Numbered from the stretch's first letter, positions 1-7,874 are shown. The stretch: 20,951 nt of DNA from JBIOJB01 sp044450465 (GCA_044450465.1 JBIOJB010000054.1:1-20951), one strand, 5' to 3'. Translations and numbers: made by a program. Notes: generated by a model from the sequence alone, not told the origin.

Positions 1-840
1 CGCCCCGCCCTCCCTCCAGCGATTGACCGTCCCGATTCCGTAGCTGATCGCGAGGAGGACTGCTCCGACCACGATCCCGGCAACGAGCAGCTGCAGCGGG
101 TTCTCCATGGGTCGAAGCCACAGCAGCGGCACCACGCCTGTGGGCCCGAAGAACTCGCCGTAGGCGAGCCCGAACGCCGCGGCCACCAGGCCACCGGCGA
201 AAGGTAGGGCCCAGTTCGCCTTGATCCGCGCAAGCCTGGGGTTGCGGCTGAACCGGATGACGAGCCCCGCCGCGGCCAGAAGGAGTCCGTGCCCGGCGTC
301 AGCGAACATCATCCCGAACATCAGGACGAAGGCGAACGCCGCGAAAGGTGTGGGATCGATGTCGGCATATCGGACCGGGCCGTAGATGTCGACGAGCGGC
401 TGGAATGCCCGAGCCGCTTTCGGCGTCCTGAGCATCGTGGGTGGCTCGACGAACGGCTGCCGGGTCAATTCGACAACGCCGCCGCCCAGCGGCGCCACCC
501 TTGCCCGCAAACGCTCAAGCGCGGGCATCGGACACCAGCCCACGACCGCCTTGAATGGTCCGTGCCCCGAAGCGGACGCCGCCCTGCGCTGAAGCTCGAC
601 CTCGCCCGCCAGCAGGTCAGCCCGCAGCTGAGCCTCCAGCAACGGGACCGGCTCAGGCCTGGCGGCCAGTTTCGCCTCCTGCTCCACCGTGCCGGCCGCG
701 TGCAGGCGCCGCAGTGCCTCGGCCGCGTCACTCGAGTCGCTTTCGGACGATGCTTCGAGCTCCACGACCCCCGCGTCCGCGACCTCGACCAGCTCGTCGC
801 GAAAGCCGTCCGCCGGCCCGACGATCGCGACCCGAATCAT
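1..840 (-). CDS. ntpI: V-type ATPase subunit I (membrane a-subunit), 3' end cut by window edge
   Basis: Translating the minus strand from the ATG at 840 gives an open frame of about 280 residues that leaves the window at the left edge, so the C-terminal membrane half is missing. The N-terminal half is a soluble, alpha-helical region. At about residues 165-190 a hydrophobic segment contains FGMMFADAGHG, matching the conserved start of the membrane domain of subunit I/a of V-type ATPases (usually FGMMFGDAGYG). In the family this subunit forms the proton half-channels against the rotor ring. The start lies 20 bases after the stop of the AC39 subunit, as expected within an operon. A GTG two codons upstream (846) is an alternative start. 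The family call is firm. The rotor and catalytic subunits would be expected beyond the left edge. Confidence 0.85.
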   Translation of the reverse strand, partial: MIRVAIVGPADGFRDELVEVADAGVVELEASSESDSSDAAEALRRLHAAGTVEQEAKLAARPEPVPLLEAQLRADLLAGEVELQRRAASASGHGPFKAVVGWCPMPALERLRARVAPLGGGVVELTRQPFVEPPTMLRTPKAARAFQPLVDIYGPVRYADIDPTPFAAFAFVLMFGMMFADAGHGLLLAAAGLVIRFSRNPRLARIKANWALPFAGGLVAAAFGLAYGEFFGPTGVVPLLWLRPMENPLQLLVAGIVVGAVLLAISYGIGTVNRWREGGA

Positions 841-859
841 GGGCACCGTCTCAACCGAG

Positions 860-1780
860 CTAGGCCACTGCATCGAAGGCCTCCCTGGCCGGTCGACCTC
901 GCGCGGCCGAAGCCAGCGCCCCCCGCGCGAGCCAAGCGTCGTATCCAAGCAGGGCCGCCACCGCCACGATCGCCGCGGGCGCGTGGCGTGATCGAACGAT
1001 GGTCTGGCGGGCATCTCGACTCACGCGCGACCACCAGCGTGCTTCGGCCGTCCAGAGCTCCGACGCCTGGGCGACGCCCTCCAGAACCCACGACAGCCAG
1101 CGCGGCATCATGGCGCGCAGGTCCGAGAGGGAAGCGGCCTGAGCCCACCCGCGGGGCAGGCCCACAGCTCGGGTGGTCGCCGGGAGCGGGACCAAGATCG
1201 GAGCGGCAAAGCGAACGCGGGCTGCGAGCAGCGCCGCCGCCGATGCGGCCCAGACCTCCGCGGAGGGCACCGTTCCGGCGACCCACGCGGCCCATCTCAA
1301 ACGGAGCACCGTCATCATGGCCGACGGCTCGGAGCTCCCCGGGTCGCCCCAGTGGGAACGCGCGAGGAGCTCGCGCACGCGGTCGGACGTCGTTGCGGTG
1401 GAGACGAGGGGCCAGGCGGTGGCCAGGCCGCCAAGCTCATACGGGACCGCATGCGTCCCTCCGGAAAGGTACGACAGGCGCTCCTCAATGTTGGCGATCT
1501 CAAACCAGGCGGCGAGCGGTCGAAGGATCTCCGAGCCACCGGGCGGCAGCCAACCCGCCAGCACCCGCAGCTGCCACAGGGTGGTGATCGCGATCTGCCG
1601 CTGTGCGGCCTCCAGGGTCATACCTGGATTGAGCTCGGTGCCGTAGGCCGAGTCCATGAGCATCTCCATGCCCGCCCGCAGGCTGCCGCTGCCGGCCACC
1701 GCGACTGCGCCGGCCTCACCAAGGCGGCGATTCTGGAGAAGCTTGGCGCGAACGCTAGCCGCCACCCACGACGCGGGCAT
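860..1780 (-). CDS. ntpC: V-type ATPase subunit C (AC39/subunit d family)
   Basis: A 306-residue alpha-helical protein. It carries NIEERLSYL near residue 137 and long helical Ala/Leu/Trp-rich stretches, the pattern of the V-type ATPase AC39/subunit C family, which couples the central stalk to the membrane rotor. Length is close to that of bacterial and archaeal homologues (about 320-350). It overlaps the upstream stalk gene by 26 bases and is followed after 20 bases by subunit I, so it sits inside a V-ATPase operon. The order stalk-C-I differs from the Thermus-type order (G-I-L-E-C-F-A-B-D). Sequence conservation of this family is low, so the assignment leans partly on the neighbouring subunit I. 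Confidence 0.75.
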   Translation of the reverse strand: MPASWVAASVRAKLLQNRRLGEAGAVAVAGSGSLRAGMEMLMDSAYGTELNPGMTLEAAQRQIAITTLWQLRVLAGWLPPGGSEILRPLAAWFEIANIEERLSYLSGGTHAVPYELGGLATAWPLVSTATTSDRVRELLARSHWGDPGSSEPSAMMTVLRLRWAAWVAGTVPSAEVWAASAAALLAARVRFAAPILVPLPATTRAVGLPRGWAQAASLSDLRAMMPRWLSWVLEGVAQASELWTAEARWWSRVSRDARQTIVRSRHAPAAIVAVAALLGYDAWLARGALASAARGRPAREAFDAVA

Positions 1781-2228
1781 CGGCCACCTCCAGTTCGCCC
1801 CCTACGCCGGCGAAGACCTCCGCGGTGACCTGGTCGACCAGCGGCCGCATCCGCTCCGCCGCCCGGGACCTGATGGCGCCCGCCTGCAGCTCCGCCTCTG
1901 AGATTCGCGCATCGATCTCAGTCCCGCGATCGCGAATGTGCGCCGAAGCGCTCAACGAGCGCTCCTCCGGCACTCTGGCCCGAGCGGCTTCAATCCTGTG
2001 CTGGGCTTCGGCGCGCGCCGCCGCAAGGACGGCCGCGGCCTCTCGCTCGCTCGCCTCGACGACCGCCTGACCTTCGCGGCCGATCGCGTCGAGAGCCACT
2101 GTCAGCTCGCGAAGCTCGTCGTCCACACGCGCTTGAAGGTCGGCGGGCACGGAGGCCTGGCCGGCCACGGCTCCAGGGGGAGCCCAGATGCGCCGAAAAC
2201 GAAGCAGGAGATCCTCCAGCAGTGGCAT
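1755..2228 (-). CDS. V-type ATPase peripheral stalk subunit (G/H- or E-like)
   Basis: A 157-residue protein dominated by an Ala/Glu/Arg-rich heptad region (about residues 40-140), typical of the coiled-coil peripheral stalk that holds the catalytic head of V-type ATPases against rotation. It ends in a short Gly/Val tail without a clear globular domain, which fits the short G/H-type stalk better than a full subunit E (about 180-200 residues with a globular C-terminus). It is first in the visible V-ATPase run and overlaps the subunit C gene by 26 bases, suggesting coupled translation. The start ATG at 2228 is about 100 bases beyond the stop of the upstream reductase, so the V-ATPase promoter may lie in 2229-2328. 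Coiled-coil composition alone is weak evidence; context carries the call. Confidence 0.65.
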   Translation of the reverse strand: MPLLEDLLLRFRRIWAPPGAVAGQASVPADLQARVDDELRELTVALDAIGREGQAVVEASEREAAAVLAAARAEAQHRIEAARARVPEERSLSASAHIRDRGTEIDARISEAELQAGAIRSRAAERMRPLVDQVTAEVFAGVGGELEVADARVVGGG

Positions 2229-2328
2229 CTACGCTTCAGACTCCAATGCCATTCTGTCCCGGGGCCGGCGTCTCCGAGACCGTCGTTAGACCCTTCCCGG
2301 CGGTGGCTTTTGCCCCTGGCCGCTGGGC

Positions 2329-2874
2329 CTAGCCGGGCCCGGGCTCGTACTCGAGGATGACGATGCCCGAGCTGAACGCTTTGGTCTCGATCAGCTTCAG
2401 CACCCGCTCGTCGAGACCCTCGGAGAAAAGGCGCGCGCCCTTGCCGATGACGATCGGGTGGATCATCAGCCGGTAGAGGTCGATCAGCTTCGCCCGGTGA
2501 AGAGCGTGGAAGAGCTGGCCGCTGCCCGAGAGCAGGAGATCTCCGCCTGGCAGCCGCTTGAGCTTTTCGACCTCGACGGCGGGATCACCCTTGATTACGA
2601 CCGAGCCTTTCCAGTCGGCCTTGACCAGCGTGGACGAGAACACGTACTTGAGCATGGTGTTCATCTTCTCGCCGAATTCACCGGTGTCTTTCATCGTCGG
2701 CCAGGCGGCCACGAATCCGGCATAGGTCTTGCGGCCGAGCAGAAGCGCGTCGCTCGCCTGCAGCTCGTTCCATTTGAACTGCATCGCCTCGTCGTTGAAG
2801 AAAGGGAACGACCAGTGTCCGGGCTCTTCGAAGACTCCGTCCAGCGATAGATATTCGGTTGCTACCAGCCTCAT
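2329..2874 (-). CDS. Dihydrofolate reductase-like / RibD C-terminal domain protein
   Basis: A 181-residue protein starting MRLVATEYLSLDGVFE, the usual N-terminus of the RibD_C/DHFR-like family (YyaP/YwjB type). LLLGRKTYAGFVAAWP near residue 45 and GGDLLLSGSGQL near residue 110 correspond to the dinucleotide-binding and core elements of that fold. IGKGARLFSEG near residue 143 is the typical late motif. Members are presumed NAD(P)H-dependent reductases, mostly of unknown substrate. This one lacks the deaminase domain of true riboflavin RibD and is not near riboflavin genes. It lies between the YjbR-like gene and the V-ATPase genes on the same strand, with 39 bases to the upstream gene. Family is certain, substrate unknown. 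Confidence 0.85.
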   Translation of the reverse strand: MRLVATEYLSLDGVFEEPGHWSFPFFNDEAMQFKWNELQASDALLLGRKTYAGFVAAWPTMKDTGEFGEKMNTMLKYVFSSTLVKADWKGSVVIKGDPAVEVEKLKRLPGGDLLLSGSGQLFHALHRAKLIDLYRLMIHPIVIGKGARLFSEGLDERVLKLIETKAFSSGIVILEYEPGPG

Positions 2875-2913
2875 GTCCGCCTCCCGTTGATCGGTTGCCC
2901 CCCGCCCTGGGCG

Positions 2914-3267
2914 CTAAGACCTTATTGCATGGGGGCGTCGCGGCCGCCGTGCAGCCGCAGACCGGGCAGGCGTGACGAACCTGTGCGACGCGGCAAGGAG
3001 CCGGGTGATCTCGGGACGCTTCACTTTCGAGAGCCTCACGAGCACCGCGGGATATCCGTCGTAGTGAGGGGTCGAGAAGTAGACCGCCGGTTGTGAGCGA
3101 ATTAGAAACTCCTTGTCAGCCAGGTCTATCATCACGACGAGCACGTCTTCCTCCCGCAGCCTGGCCAGAAACTTCTTCCGGACCTTGAACGACGGCGTGC
3201 CGTAGGAGGTGCTTTCCTCGACGCCGGGCAGCATCAGGGCGATGTCGCGAACCGCCTCGAACTTCAT
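2914..3267 (-). CDS. MmcQ/YjbR family protein
   Basis: A 117-residue protein. The start MKFEAVRDIALMLPGVEEST, followed by YGTPSFKVRKKFLARL and a Val/Ile-rich strand, is the signature of the MmcQ/YjbR family (CyaY-like fold, often annotated DNA-binding without direct proof). The middle segment around YPAVLVRLSKV also matches. The last 20 residues are Arg/Ala-rich and look like a species-specific tail. It starts 7 bases after the stop of the Tim44-like gene, so it is very likely the third gene of the SPFH-Tim44 operon. Function is not established for the family. Confidence 0.82.
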   Translation of the reverse strand: MKFEAVRDIALMLPGVEESTSYGTPSFKVRKKFLARLREEDVLVVMIDLADKEFLIRSQPAVYFSTPHYDGYPAVLVRLSKVKRPEITRLLAASHRFVTPARSAAARRPRRPHAIRS

Positions 3268-3274
3268 GCCGGTC

Positions 3275-3862
3275 TCAATCGGTGTTTTCGCGCGCGGGCT
3301 CGATTGCGATCACCATCCAATCTGACTCGGCTTGCGGCGGCGGCAGAAGCGTCCCGCAGTACCGGCAGATCCGGCCGGTGTCGATGCCGATCGGAGCGCC
3401 GCATGTGGGACATTCCGATCGCGCGGCGACCGAGCTGACGATTGGAGGCCGGCTGAAGGTCCAGAACTCGGTGAAGACCGTCGGCACTCCGGATCCCCAA
3501 TCCGGACCGCTGTCCTCGGGCACCAGGCCCTGGACCGCGCTGGCGCGTATGCGAAGGGTGATGGCGTCGCTTTGCGGGCCTGCCTTGGCCGCTACCACCG
3601 ACACCTCGGTGGGTGACAGCCCGTCGTAGTGCCGGACCGCGCCTCGGGCCGTGAGACCGGAGACCTCCTCACGCATGCCGTCCATGGCAGTTCCATCGAT
3701 CATTCCCTCGACGGGAATCACGTCTCGATCCTGAATTGCCTGCTTCGCAGCCAGGAACGTCGCGACTGCGTTTCGCTTGAACGTTTCCAGATCGAACGCC
3801 GGATCGGCGGCCTGGATCTGCCCGAGTGCGACCGCTGGGTCGTCGCCCGGCGCTTCGTTCAC
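3275..3862 (-). CDS. Tim44-like domain protein with C-terminal zinc ribbon
   Basis: A 195-residue protein. Residues about 15-125 (helices, then strands with LRIRASAVQGLV and FWTFSR) resemble the Tim44-like/TIM44 C-terminal NTF2-like fold. A C-terminal zinc ribbon has cysteines at about 151, 154, 166 and 169 (CPTCG...CRYCG). I place the start at GTG 3862 because it overlaps the TGA stop of the SPFH gene as GTGA, a classic translational-coupling junction; a longer frame reaches 3934 but lies inside the SPFH zinc-ribbon codons. No signal peptide or membrane segment is visible, so it is probably cytoplasmic and recruited to membranes. Both this protein and its upstream partner carry treble-clef ribbons of the same spacing class, which suggests a shared complex. 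Fold call is moderate, ribbon call firm. Confidence 0.75.
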   Translation of the reverse strand: MNEAPGDDPAVALGQIQAADPAFDLETFKRNAVATFLAAKQAIQDRDVIPVEGMIDGTAMDGMREEVSGLTARGAVRHYDGLSPTEVSVVAAKAGPQSDAITLRIRASAVQGLVPEDSGPDWGSGVPTVFTEFWTFSRPPIVSSVAARSECPTCGAPIGIDTGRICRYCGTLLPPPQAESDWMVIAIEPARENTD

Positions 3863-4917
3863 GAGGCGGTGGCCGGTTGCTCCGTACCGCAGTCCGGGCA
3901 GAACCTGGTGCCCTGAGCGATGAGCTTTCCGCATTTGGCGCAGGGGACAGGCGCCGGGGCCGTGAGCTGATGTCCGCAGTTGCTGCAGAATCGTGACGGT
4001 TGCGGGTTCAACGCGCCACAGCTCTGACAGCGAACCTGCACCGGGGCGGCGGCGCTCGGCGCCGCGGGATTCGCCATCGCCGCCCCGAGGTTCAGTCCCG
4101 CGCCGATCACCGCCGGGCTGCCACCACCCGCGCCTCCCCTGGATGCGCCTTCACCGATCCCCTCCATCGCCTCGCCTGCAGCGGCGGCCTGGAAGGAGCC
4201 GGCGAGCTTCGTGTACTGCACATCGCGCATGTATTTCTTCAGTGCCGCTTCGTCCTCGGGCTTGATTGAGATCGTGAAGTTGCCCATGCGAGCCACCTGA
4301 AGGCCGTACGAATCGAGCACGATCTGTGCGCGCTTGATCACCTCCGCCTCGATGTCGGAGTTGTGCGCGGCGATGCCGAGGATGGACCAGCCCTGAGCGG
4401 TCAGGTGGCTCACGACGCCTTCGCGAAAGACCTTGAGGAGCTGGTCGCGCACCCAATCCGTGATCTGGTCGTTGCTCGAAAGGTTGCGCGTGCCGACCAG
4501 GTTGACGATCAGCCGGTCGGGCGCCGAGACCTGGAGCGAATAATCGCCGAACACCCGAAGGCCGACCGCGAGCTGCGTCTCGGGATCCACCACGTTGTCC
4601 ACCATGCCGCCGAACGGCAGGTTGGGAAACTCGCGAGCCGAGATGAAATAGAGCTCCGTCTTGAAGTAGTTGCCGTCGGTCAGCGAGTCCACCAGGTTGC
4701 CGAGGAACGGGATCTCAGAGGAATCGAGGGTGCTGACGCCGGGCTGGAGGATGCCGCGAATCGTGCCGTCGCGAAAGAAGACCGCCCGCTCGTCCTCCTC
4801 GACAGTGAGCTGGGTGCGATTTCGGATGTTGGTGTCAGGCCACTTGAACAGAATCTCGCCTTTGTAGGCTTCCGGCCGGGCTATGAACTCGCGCCTGAGG
4901 CTGTCGAATAGGTTCAT
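3859..4917 (-). CDS. SPFH/Band-7 domain protein with two C-terminal zinc ribbons (YdjI-like)
   Basis: A 352-residue protein. Residues about 1-240 match the 'SPFH domain, virion core protein' family to which Bacillus YdjI belongs: ILFKWPDTNIRNRTQLTVEE, then VVFFRDG-type strands and a helical end with ALKKYMRDVQYTKLAG. A Gly/Ala-rich linker follows (about 245-290), then two zinc ribbons with cysteines at 297, 300, 311, 314 and 326, 329, 340, 343. It has no N-terminal membrane anchor, as in YdjI, which reaches the membrane through partners in the PspA-type YdjFGHI system. No PspA-like gene is visible here; the partner in this operon is instead the Tim44-like zinc-ribbon protein, coupled by a GTGA overlap. 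The family is confident, and a role in membrane stress is an inference from Bacillus. Confidence 0.87.
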   Translation of the reverse strand: MNLFDSLRREFIARPEAYKGEILFKWPDTNIRNRTQLTVEEDERAVFFRDGTIRGILQPGVSTLDSSEIPFLGNLVDSLTDGNYFKTELYFISAREFPNLPFGGMVDNVVDPETQLAVGLRVFGDYSLQVSAPDRLIVNLVGTRNLSSNDQITDWVRDQLLKVFREGVVSHLTAQGWSILGIAAHNSDIEAEVIKRAQIVLDSYGLQVARMGNFTISIKPEDEAALKKYMRDVQYTKLAGSFQAAAAGEAMEGIGEGASRGGAGGGSPAVIGAGLNLGAAMANPAAPSAAAPVQVRCQSCGALNPQPSRFCSNCGHQLTAPAPVPCAKCGKLIAQGTRFCPDCGTEQPATAS

Positions 4918-4958
4918 TTCGCGGAAAGTATGGTGCGCGGCGCCTCAGCCTGAGCCGT

Positions 4959-6149
4959 TTAGATCCGGGTTGCTCTCCAGAACCTTCCTGGCGGAAACAC
5001 CGTGTTCGCAGTCGAGAGCGGAACGTCGATGTCGTAGTCGCCCAGCGTGATGCGCAGCACGCCTTCCTGCGTCCCGGGATCGACCGGCTGCTCGACTGTG
5101 ATTGCTGGCGCCTGCAGGCTCTGCCGCAGGACCATCCCCGGCCATTCGACCAGCTCGACATTCGCGGTCGACACCAGGTCTGTGTGGTCGGACCACGGCA
5201 GGTCGTAGCTGCCCACCGGCTCGAGCTTGCTCGCGACTCTTACGACCTGAAGCGTTGGCTTCATCGCATCCGCCAGCGCCTCGGCCGCCGCAAAGGCCAC
5301 GGCAAGCGAGGGCTGTCCCATCAAGCACCCGAACGTCGTGATGGTGAAGTTGCCCACGGTCGCCGACGCGGCGAACAGGAAGTTGGCCGCTCCCGCCGAC
5401 CCGGACCCAACCTCGATACCGATGATGCCGCTGCGACCAAGCGCGGCGTCGAGGCTCGGGAAGGTACCGGCGACCGGCATAGTCGCCTCGGTGATCGCCA
5501 CGATCGCGGCCAGCACAGGCTGCTTCATGGCGATGACTCCCAACCGCACCAGGTCGCTGGGCGTGCTCACCGTGCGGGCCGACGCGCCTCCCGCATCAGC
5601 GAAGCTCGTGTGGCTCATGCGCAGCTCTTTCGCGCTCTTGTTCATCTTGGCGACGAATGCGTTGACGGAGCCCGCGTCCCATCGCGCCAGCGTGTAGGCG
5701 AAGTTTTCGGCGGACGGGACGAGCAAGCCCTCCAGCGCCTTGAATTCTGAAAGCTGCTCGCCGGACTGAACCTCGACGGCCGGCTGCTGCGCCGCCTGGG
5801 CAGCCTGGTAGGCCTGCACGTCGGCGTCGGTGATGGTGATGGCCGGGCCGAGGTCGCCGACCTTCAGGGGCTTGTCTTCCAGGACGATCAGGGCCGTCAT
5901 CACCTTGGCGATGGCCAGCGCCGGCGCGGGAGTCTCCTTGCCCGACGAGGCGACGAGACCCAGTCCCGAGACGCCGGCGGCGGCCGAGCCGGCTGAGGGC
6001 CAGGGCAGAGCCGGAGGTTGGCCCGCGATCGTCGACGCGGCCGGCACCGACTGTGTAGCCGCAACGGCGGGGATCGGCCGGATGAAGTAGTTGAACGCAA
6101 GATATCCGCCGATCAGCACGAGCAGGACGGCGATCACACGAAGCCGCAT
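4959..6149 (-). CDS. D-Ala-D-Ala carboxypeptidase-fold (peptidase S11-like) protein, catalytic residues lost
   Basis: A 396-residue protein with an N-terminal signal anchor (about residues 5-22), so most of it lies outside the membrane. The body follows actinobacterial-type D-Ala-D-Ala carboxypeptidases: AKVMTALIVLED, LLVPSAENFAYTLARWDAGS, FVAKMNKSAKELRMSHTSFA and GIIGIEVGSGSAGAANFLFA. The three penicillin-binding-protein motifs are all altered. SxxK reads A79-I-A-K82 (nucleophile Ser replaced by Ala), SxN reads S146-A-E (Asn to Glu) and KTG reads E246-V-G. The frame is otherwise intact at full length, so this looks like a maintained pseudoenzyme, perhaps a peptidoglycan-binding or regulatory scaffold. 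It sits 41 bases upstream of the SPFH gene and downstream of a membrane-anchored propeller. Confidence 0.8.
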   Translation of the reverse strand: MRLRVIAVLLVLIGGYLAFNYFIRPIPAVAATQSVPAASTIAGQPPALPWPSAGSAAAGVSGLGLVASSGKETPAPALAIAKVMTALIVLEDKPLKVGDLGPAITITDADVQAYQAAQAAQQPAVEVQSGEQLSEFKALEGLLVPSAENFAYTLARWDAGSVNAFVAKMNKSAKELRMSHTSFADAGGASARTVSTPSDLVRLGVIAMKQPVLAAIVAITEATMPVAGTFPSLDAALGRSGIIGIEVGSGSAGAANFLFAASATVGNFTITTFGCLMGQPSLAVAFAAAEALADAMKPTLQVVRVASKLEPVGSYDLPWSDHTDLVSTANVELVEWPGMVLRQSLQAPAITVEQPVDPGTQEGVLRITLGDYDIDVPLSTANTVFPPGRFWRATRI

Positions 6150-6207
6150 CCCGCCACCATAACGCCGCCGGCAGCGGGGCTACCCGGCCCATTCCGCTCG
6201 TGGCTCG

Positions 6208-7392
6208 CTACGGAAGCATCTGCACGTTGTGGTCCAGCTCTCGTCCCTTGCCGTCAGCGCCGATCAACCACAGGTTCACCTGGCAGTCAGGGTTGCAGAC
6301 GTTCAGACCCAGGGCGAGGCCTGCTCCGCCTGGCTGCACCACGAGCTCCGGATCGAACCACCGCGACCCCGGAGGCGCCTGCCAGATCGCCTGCCCGGTG
6401 CGCAGGTCGATGACGGATGGACTCTGGAAGCTGACGTTGATGATCGCGAGTCCGGGCTGCCGGTCGGTCACCAGCACCCGGCTGTCGTCCCACGAGAAGG
6501 CGTGCACCTCCAGGCCGGCAAGCTGTGCCAGGACCGAGCCGTCGCTCCAGCGGCGGATGATCGAGGACGCGCCCGCCGAGTCGATCTCGGCCAGGTACTC
6601 GCCGTCCTGCGAAGCTACCACGCGAGTGCCGCTGGCGCCGGCGGCGGGTGGAAACGCCTGGTGGTACTCCACGGTGCCCGTGCCTGCGTTGAGCACCCAC
6701 ACGTCAGTGTTCTCCCCACCTCCTCCGACCTGCGCCACGACGACGACCCCAGCCAGCGGGCTGCACGCCAGGATCGAGGGAAACGAAACCAGCTGGCCGC
6801 CGGACCCCTGCCACTGCGCGCCCGGCAGCGAGGCCAGGTGGACGGCGGGCATCCCCACACCTTGGATCGAAACGTCCGCCGGAGAATTCACGTTGGACCC
6901 GCTCATCCAGCAGATGTGCCGGCTGTCGTCGCCCCACAGCGCAGTCCAGGGGACGCCGTCGCTGATCGAAAGGCCTCCGAGATCATTCGCGGTCGTGACT
7001 TCGTACACCCTCGAGCCGAAAAGCAATTTGGAGCCGTCGGGCGACTGGAACGCCGCCCCGATGGTCGTCGGCGTGTCGTAACCCGTATAGAGGGCGCCGC
7101 TCCAGGTGGCGCCAAGGAGCTCGCTCGGCCGCTCGCTCTTGCCCAGCCGGCGATAGAGGATCAGAGCCTGGCCGGCGGGCATGTGCCCGCTCAGCTTGGG
7201 CGGAGTCGGCGAAGGAGAAGGAGGCGGTGGCGTGATGATCCCGATCAGAGCTCTGCTCTGGTGCGACTTCGGCCATCCGCCAACGGCGAAGAATCCTCCG
7301 GCGATCGCCGCTACCACCAGGGCGACCACGACGATCGCGAGTCGAGTAGATCGCGGTCGGTGGGTGGGACTCGGCTCGTCCATCGCCGACAT
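6208..7392 (-). CDS. Membrane-anchored beta-propeller-like protein
   Basis: About 394 residues from the ATG at 7392 (a second ATG at 7383 is equally plausible; neither has a strong ribosome site, and the longer frame to 7515 runs into a gene remnant). A short cytoplasmic N-terminus is followed by one membrane helix (about residues 18-38) and a Pro/Ser-rich linker (PPPPSPSPTPP). Then come repeated beta-rich units such as AAFQSPDGSKLLFGSRVYEV, ASQDGEYLAEIDSAG and FSWDDSRVLVTDRQPG, which look like WD40/TolB-type propeller blades facing outward. Four cysteines are spread through the propeller. It lies 58 bases upstream of the carboxypeptidase-fold gene on the same strand, so the two may be cotranscribed. 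The function cannot be named. Confidence 0.7.
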   Translation of the reverse strand: MSAMDEPSPTHRPRSTRLAIVVVALVVAAIAGGFFAVGGWPKSHQSRALIGIITPPPPSPSPTPPKLSGHMPAGQALILYRRLGKSERPSELLGATWSGALYTGYDTPTTIGAAFQSPDGSKLLFGSRVYEVTTANDLGGLSISDGVPWTALWGDDSRHICWMSGSNVNSPADVSIQGVGMPAVHLASLPGAQWQGSGGQLVSFPSILACSPLAGVVVVAQVGGGGENTDVWVLNAGTGTVEYHQAFPPAAGASGTRVVASQDGEYLAEIDSAGASSIIRRWSDGSVLAQLAGLEVHAFSWDDSRVLVTDRQPGLAIINVSFQSPSVIDLRTGQAIWQAPPGSRWFDPELVVQPGGAGLALGLNVCNPDCQVNLWLIGADGKGRELDHNVQMLP

Positions 7393-7420
7393 CAGTATGT
7401 GATCGGGGCGCGCCGGCGAC

Positions 7421-7537
7421 CTAGACCAGGATTGCCGTGCCCTCGGCAACCCCCGACAGCGCGGCCGGCAGCGAGTCGAGCGCCTTCGCGAGCCTGTCGA
7501 CGCCCTCTCGAACACGGTCGGCCGGCACCGCGGTGAA
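7421..7537 (-). pseudogene. 3' remnant of a PLP aminotransferase-type gene (MocR/GntR-like C-terminus)
   Basis: Reading toward the stop at 7421, the last 39 codons encode SFTAVPADRVREGVDRLAKA followed by a short tail. This is the typical C-terminal end of fold-I aminotransferases, especially MocR-type GntR regulators (pattern SFAAVP..RI.EGVRRLA). Upstream of about 7537 the frame no longer encodes family sequence; instead the opposite strand encodes an EamA transporter end. The whole DNA-binding part and most of the aminotransferase domain are therefore missing. MocR regulator versus plain aminotransferase cannot be settled from this piece. The divergent EamA neighbour favours MocR, since that pairing is common. 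Confidence 0.65.
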
Positions 7538-7735
7538 GCTTATCTGACGCCCATCATCTCGACCCTGGCCGGCGTGCTCGTGCTCGGCGAGCGGGTCACC
7601 TGGAGCCAGCCGGCGGGGGCCGCGGTCATCCTCTTCGGCGTCGCTCTCGCCCAAGGAGCCTTCCACTTCGCCAATTGGAGGGCCAGGGTCGTCCACGGCC
7701 AGGGCGGAGCCGCGGTCATACCCGACGAGGCCTGA
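7538..7735 (+). pseudogene. 3' remnant of an EamA/DMT-family transporter gene
   Basis: The plus frame from about 7538 encodes AYLTPIISTLAGVLVLGERV, then TWSQPAGAAVILFGVALAQG and a short hydrophilic tail ending at TGA 7735. This is the last two membrane helices of EamA (drug/metabolite transporter) proteins, where 'YL.P...L.G...LGE..T..Q..GA.LI..GV' is the consensus. No start codon or upstream helices are present: at 7537 the sequence switches to the divergent aminotransferase-type remnant. About 80% of the protein would be missing. Identification of the end is strong because the GER-T-x-x-Q motif and spacing are preserved. Confidence 0.75.
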
Positions 7736-7865
7736 AGCAGCCACCCGTTTCGCTTCCGATGCCATCGGCTGAGCGAGCCAGGGACCAACGGCCCTTGGAG
7801 ATCAGGCTCGCAACCCCGACGCTTGAGGCGAAGGGATTTGTCCGCACCATCGAGGGTATCCACGC

Positions 7866-7874
7866 GGAGGGAGG
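7866..7874 (+). promoter_or_regulatory. Strong ribosome binding site for the bactofilin-like gene
   Basis: GGAGGGAGG lies 11 bases before the ATG at 7886. It decides this start over an upstream in-frame start at 7823, which would place a charged stretch before the signal peptide. Confidence 0.7.

Noticed and set aside
289..1587. 432-codon plus-strand frame
   Set aside because: It runs opposite subunits I and C of the V-ATPase; very Arg/Pro-rich with no domain. A shadow caused by high GC.
6229..7536. 435-codon plus-strand frame
   Set aside because: Antisense to the beta-propeller gene; composition is Arg/His/Pro-rich without any fold.
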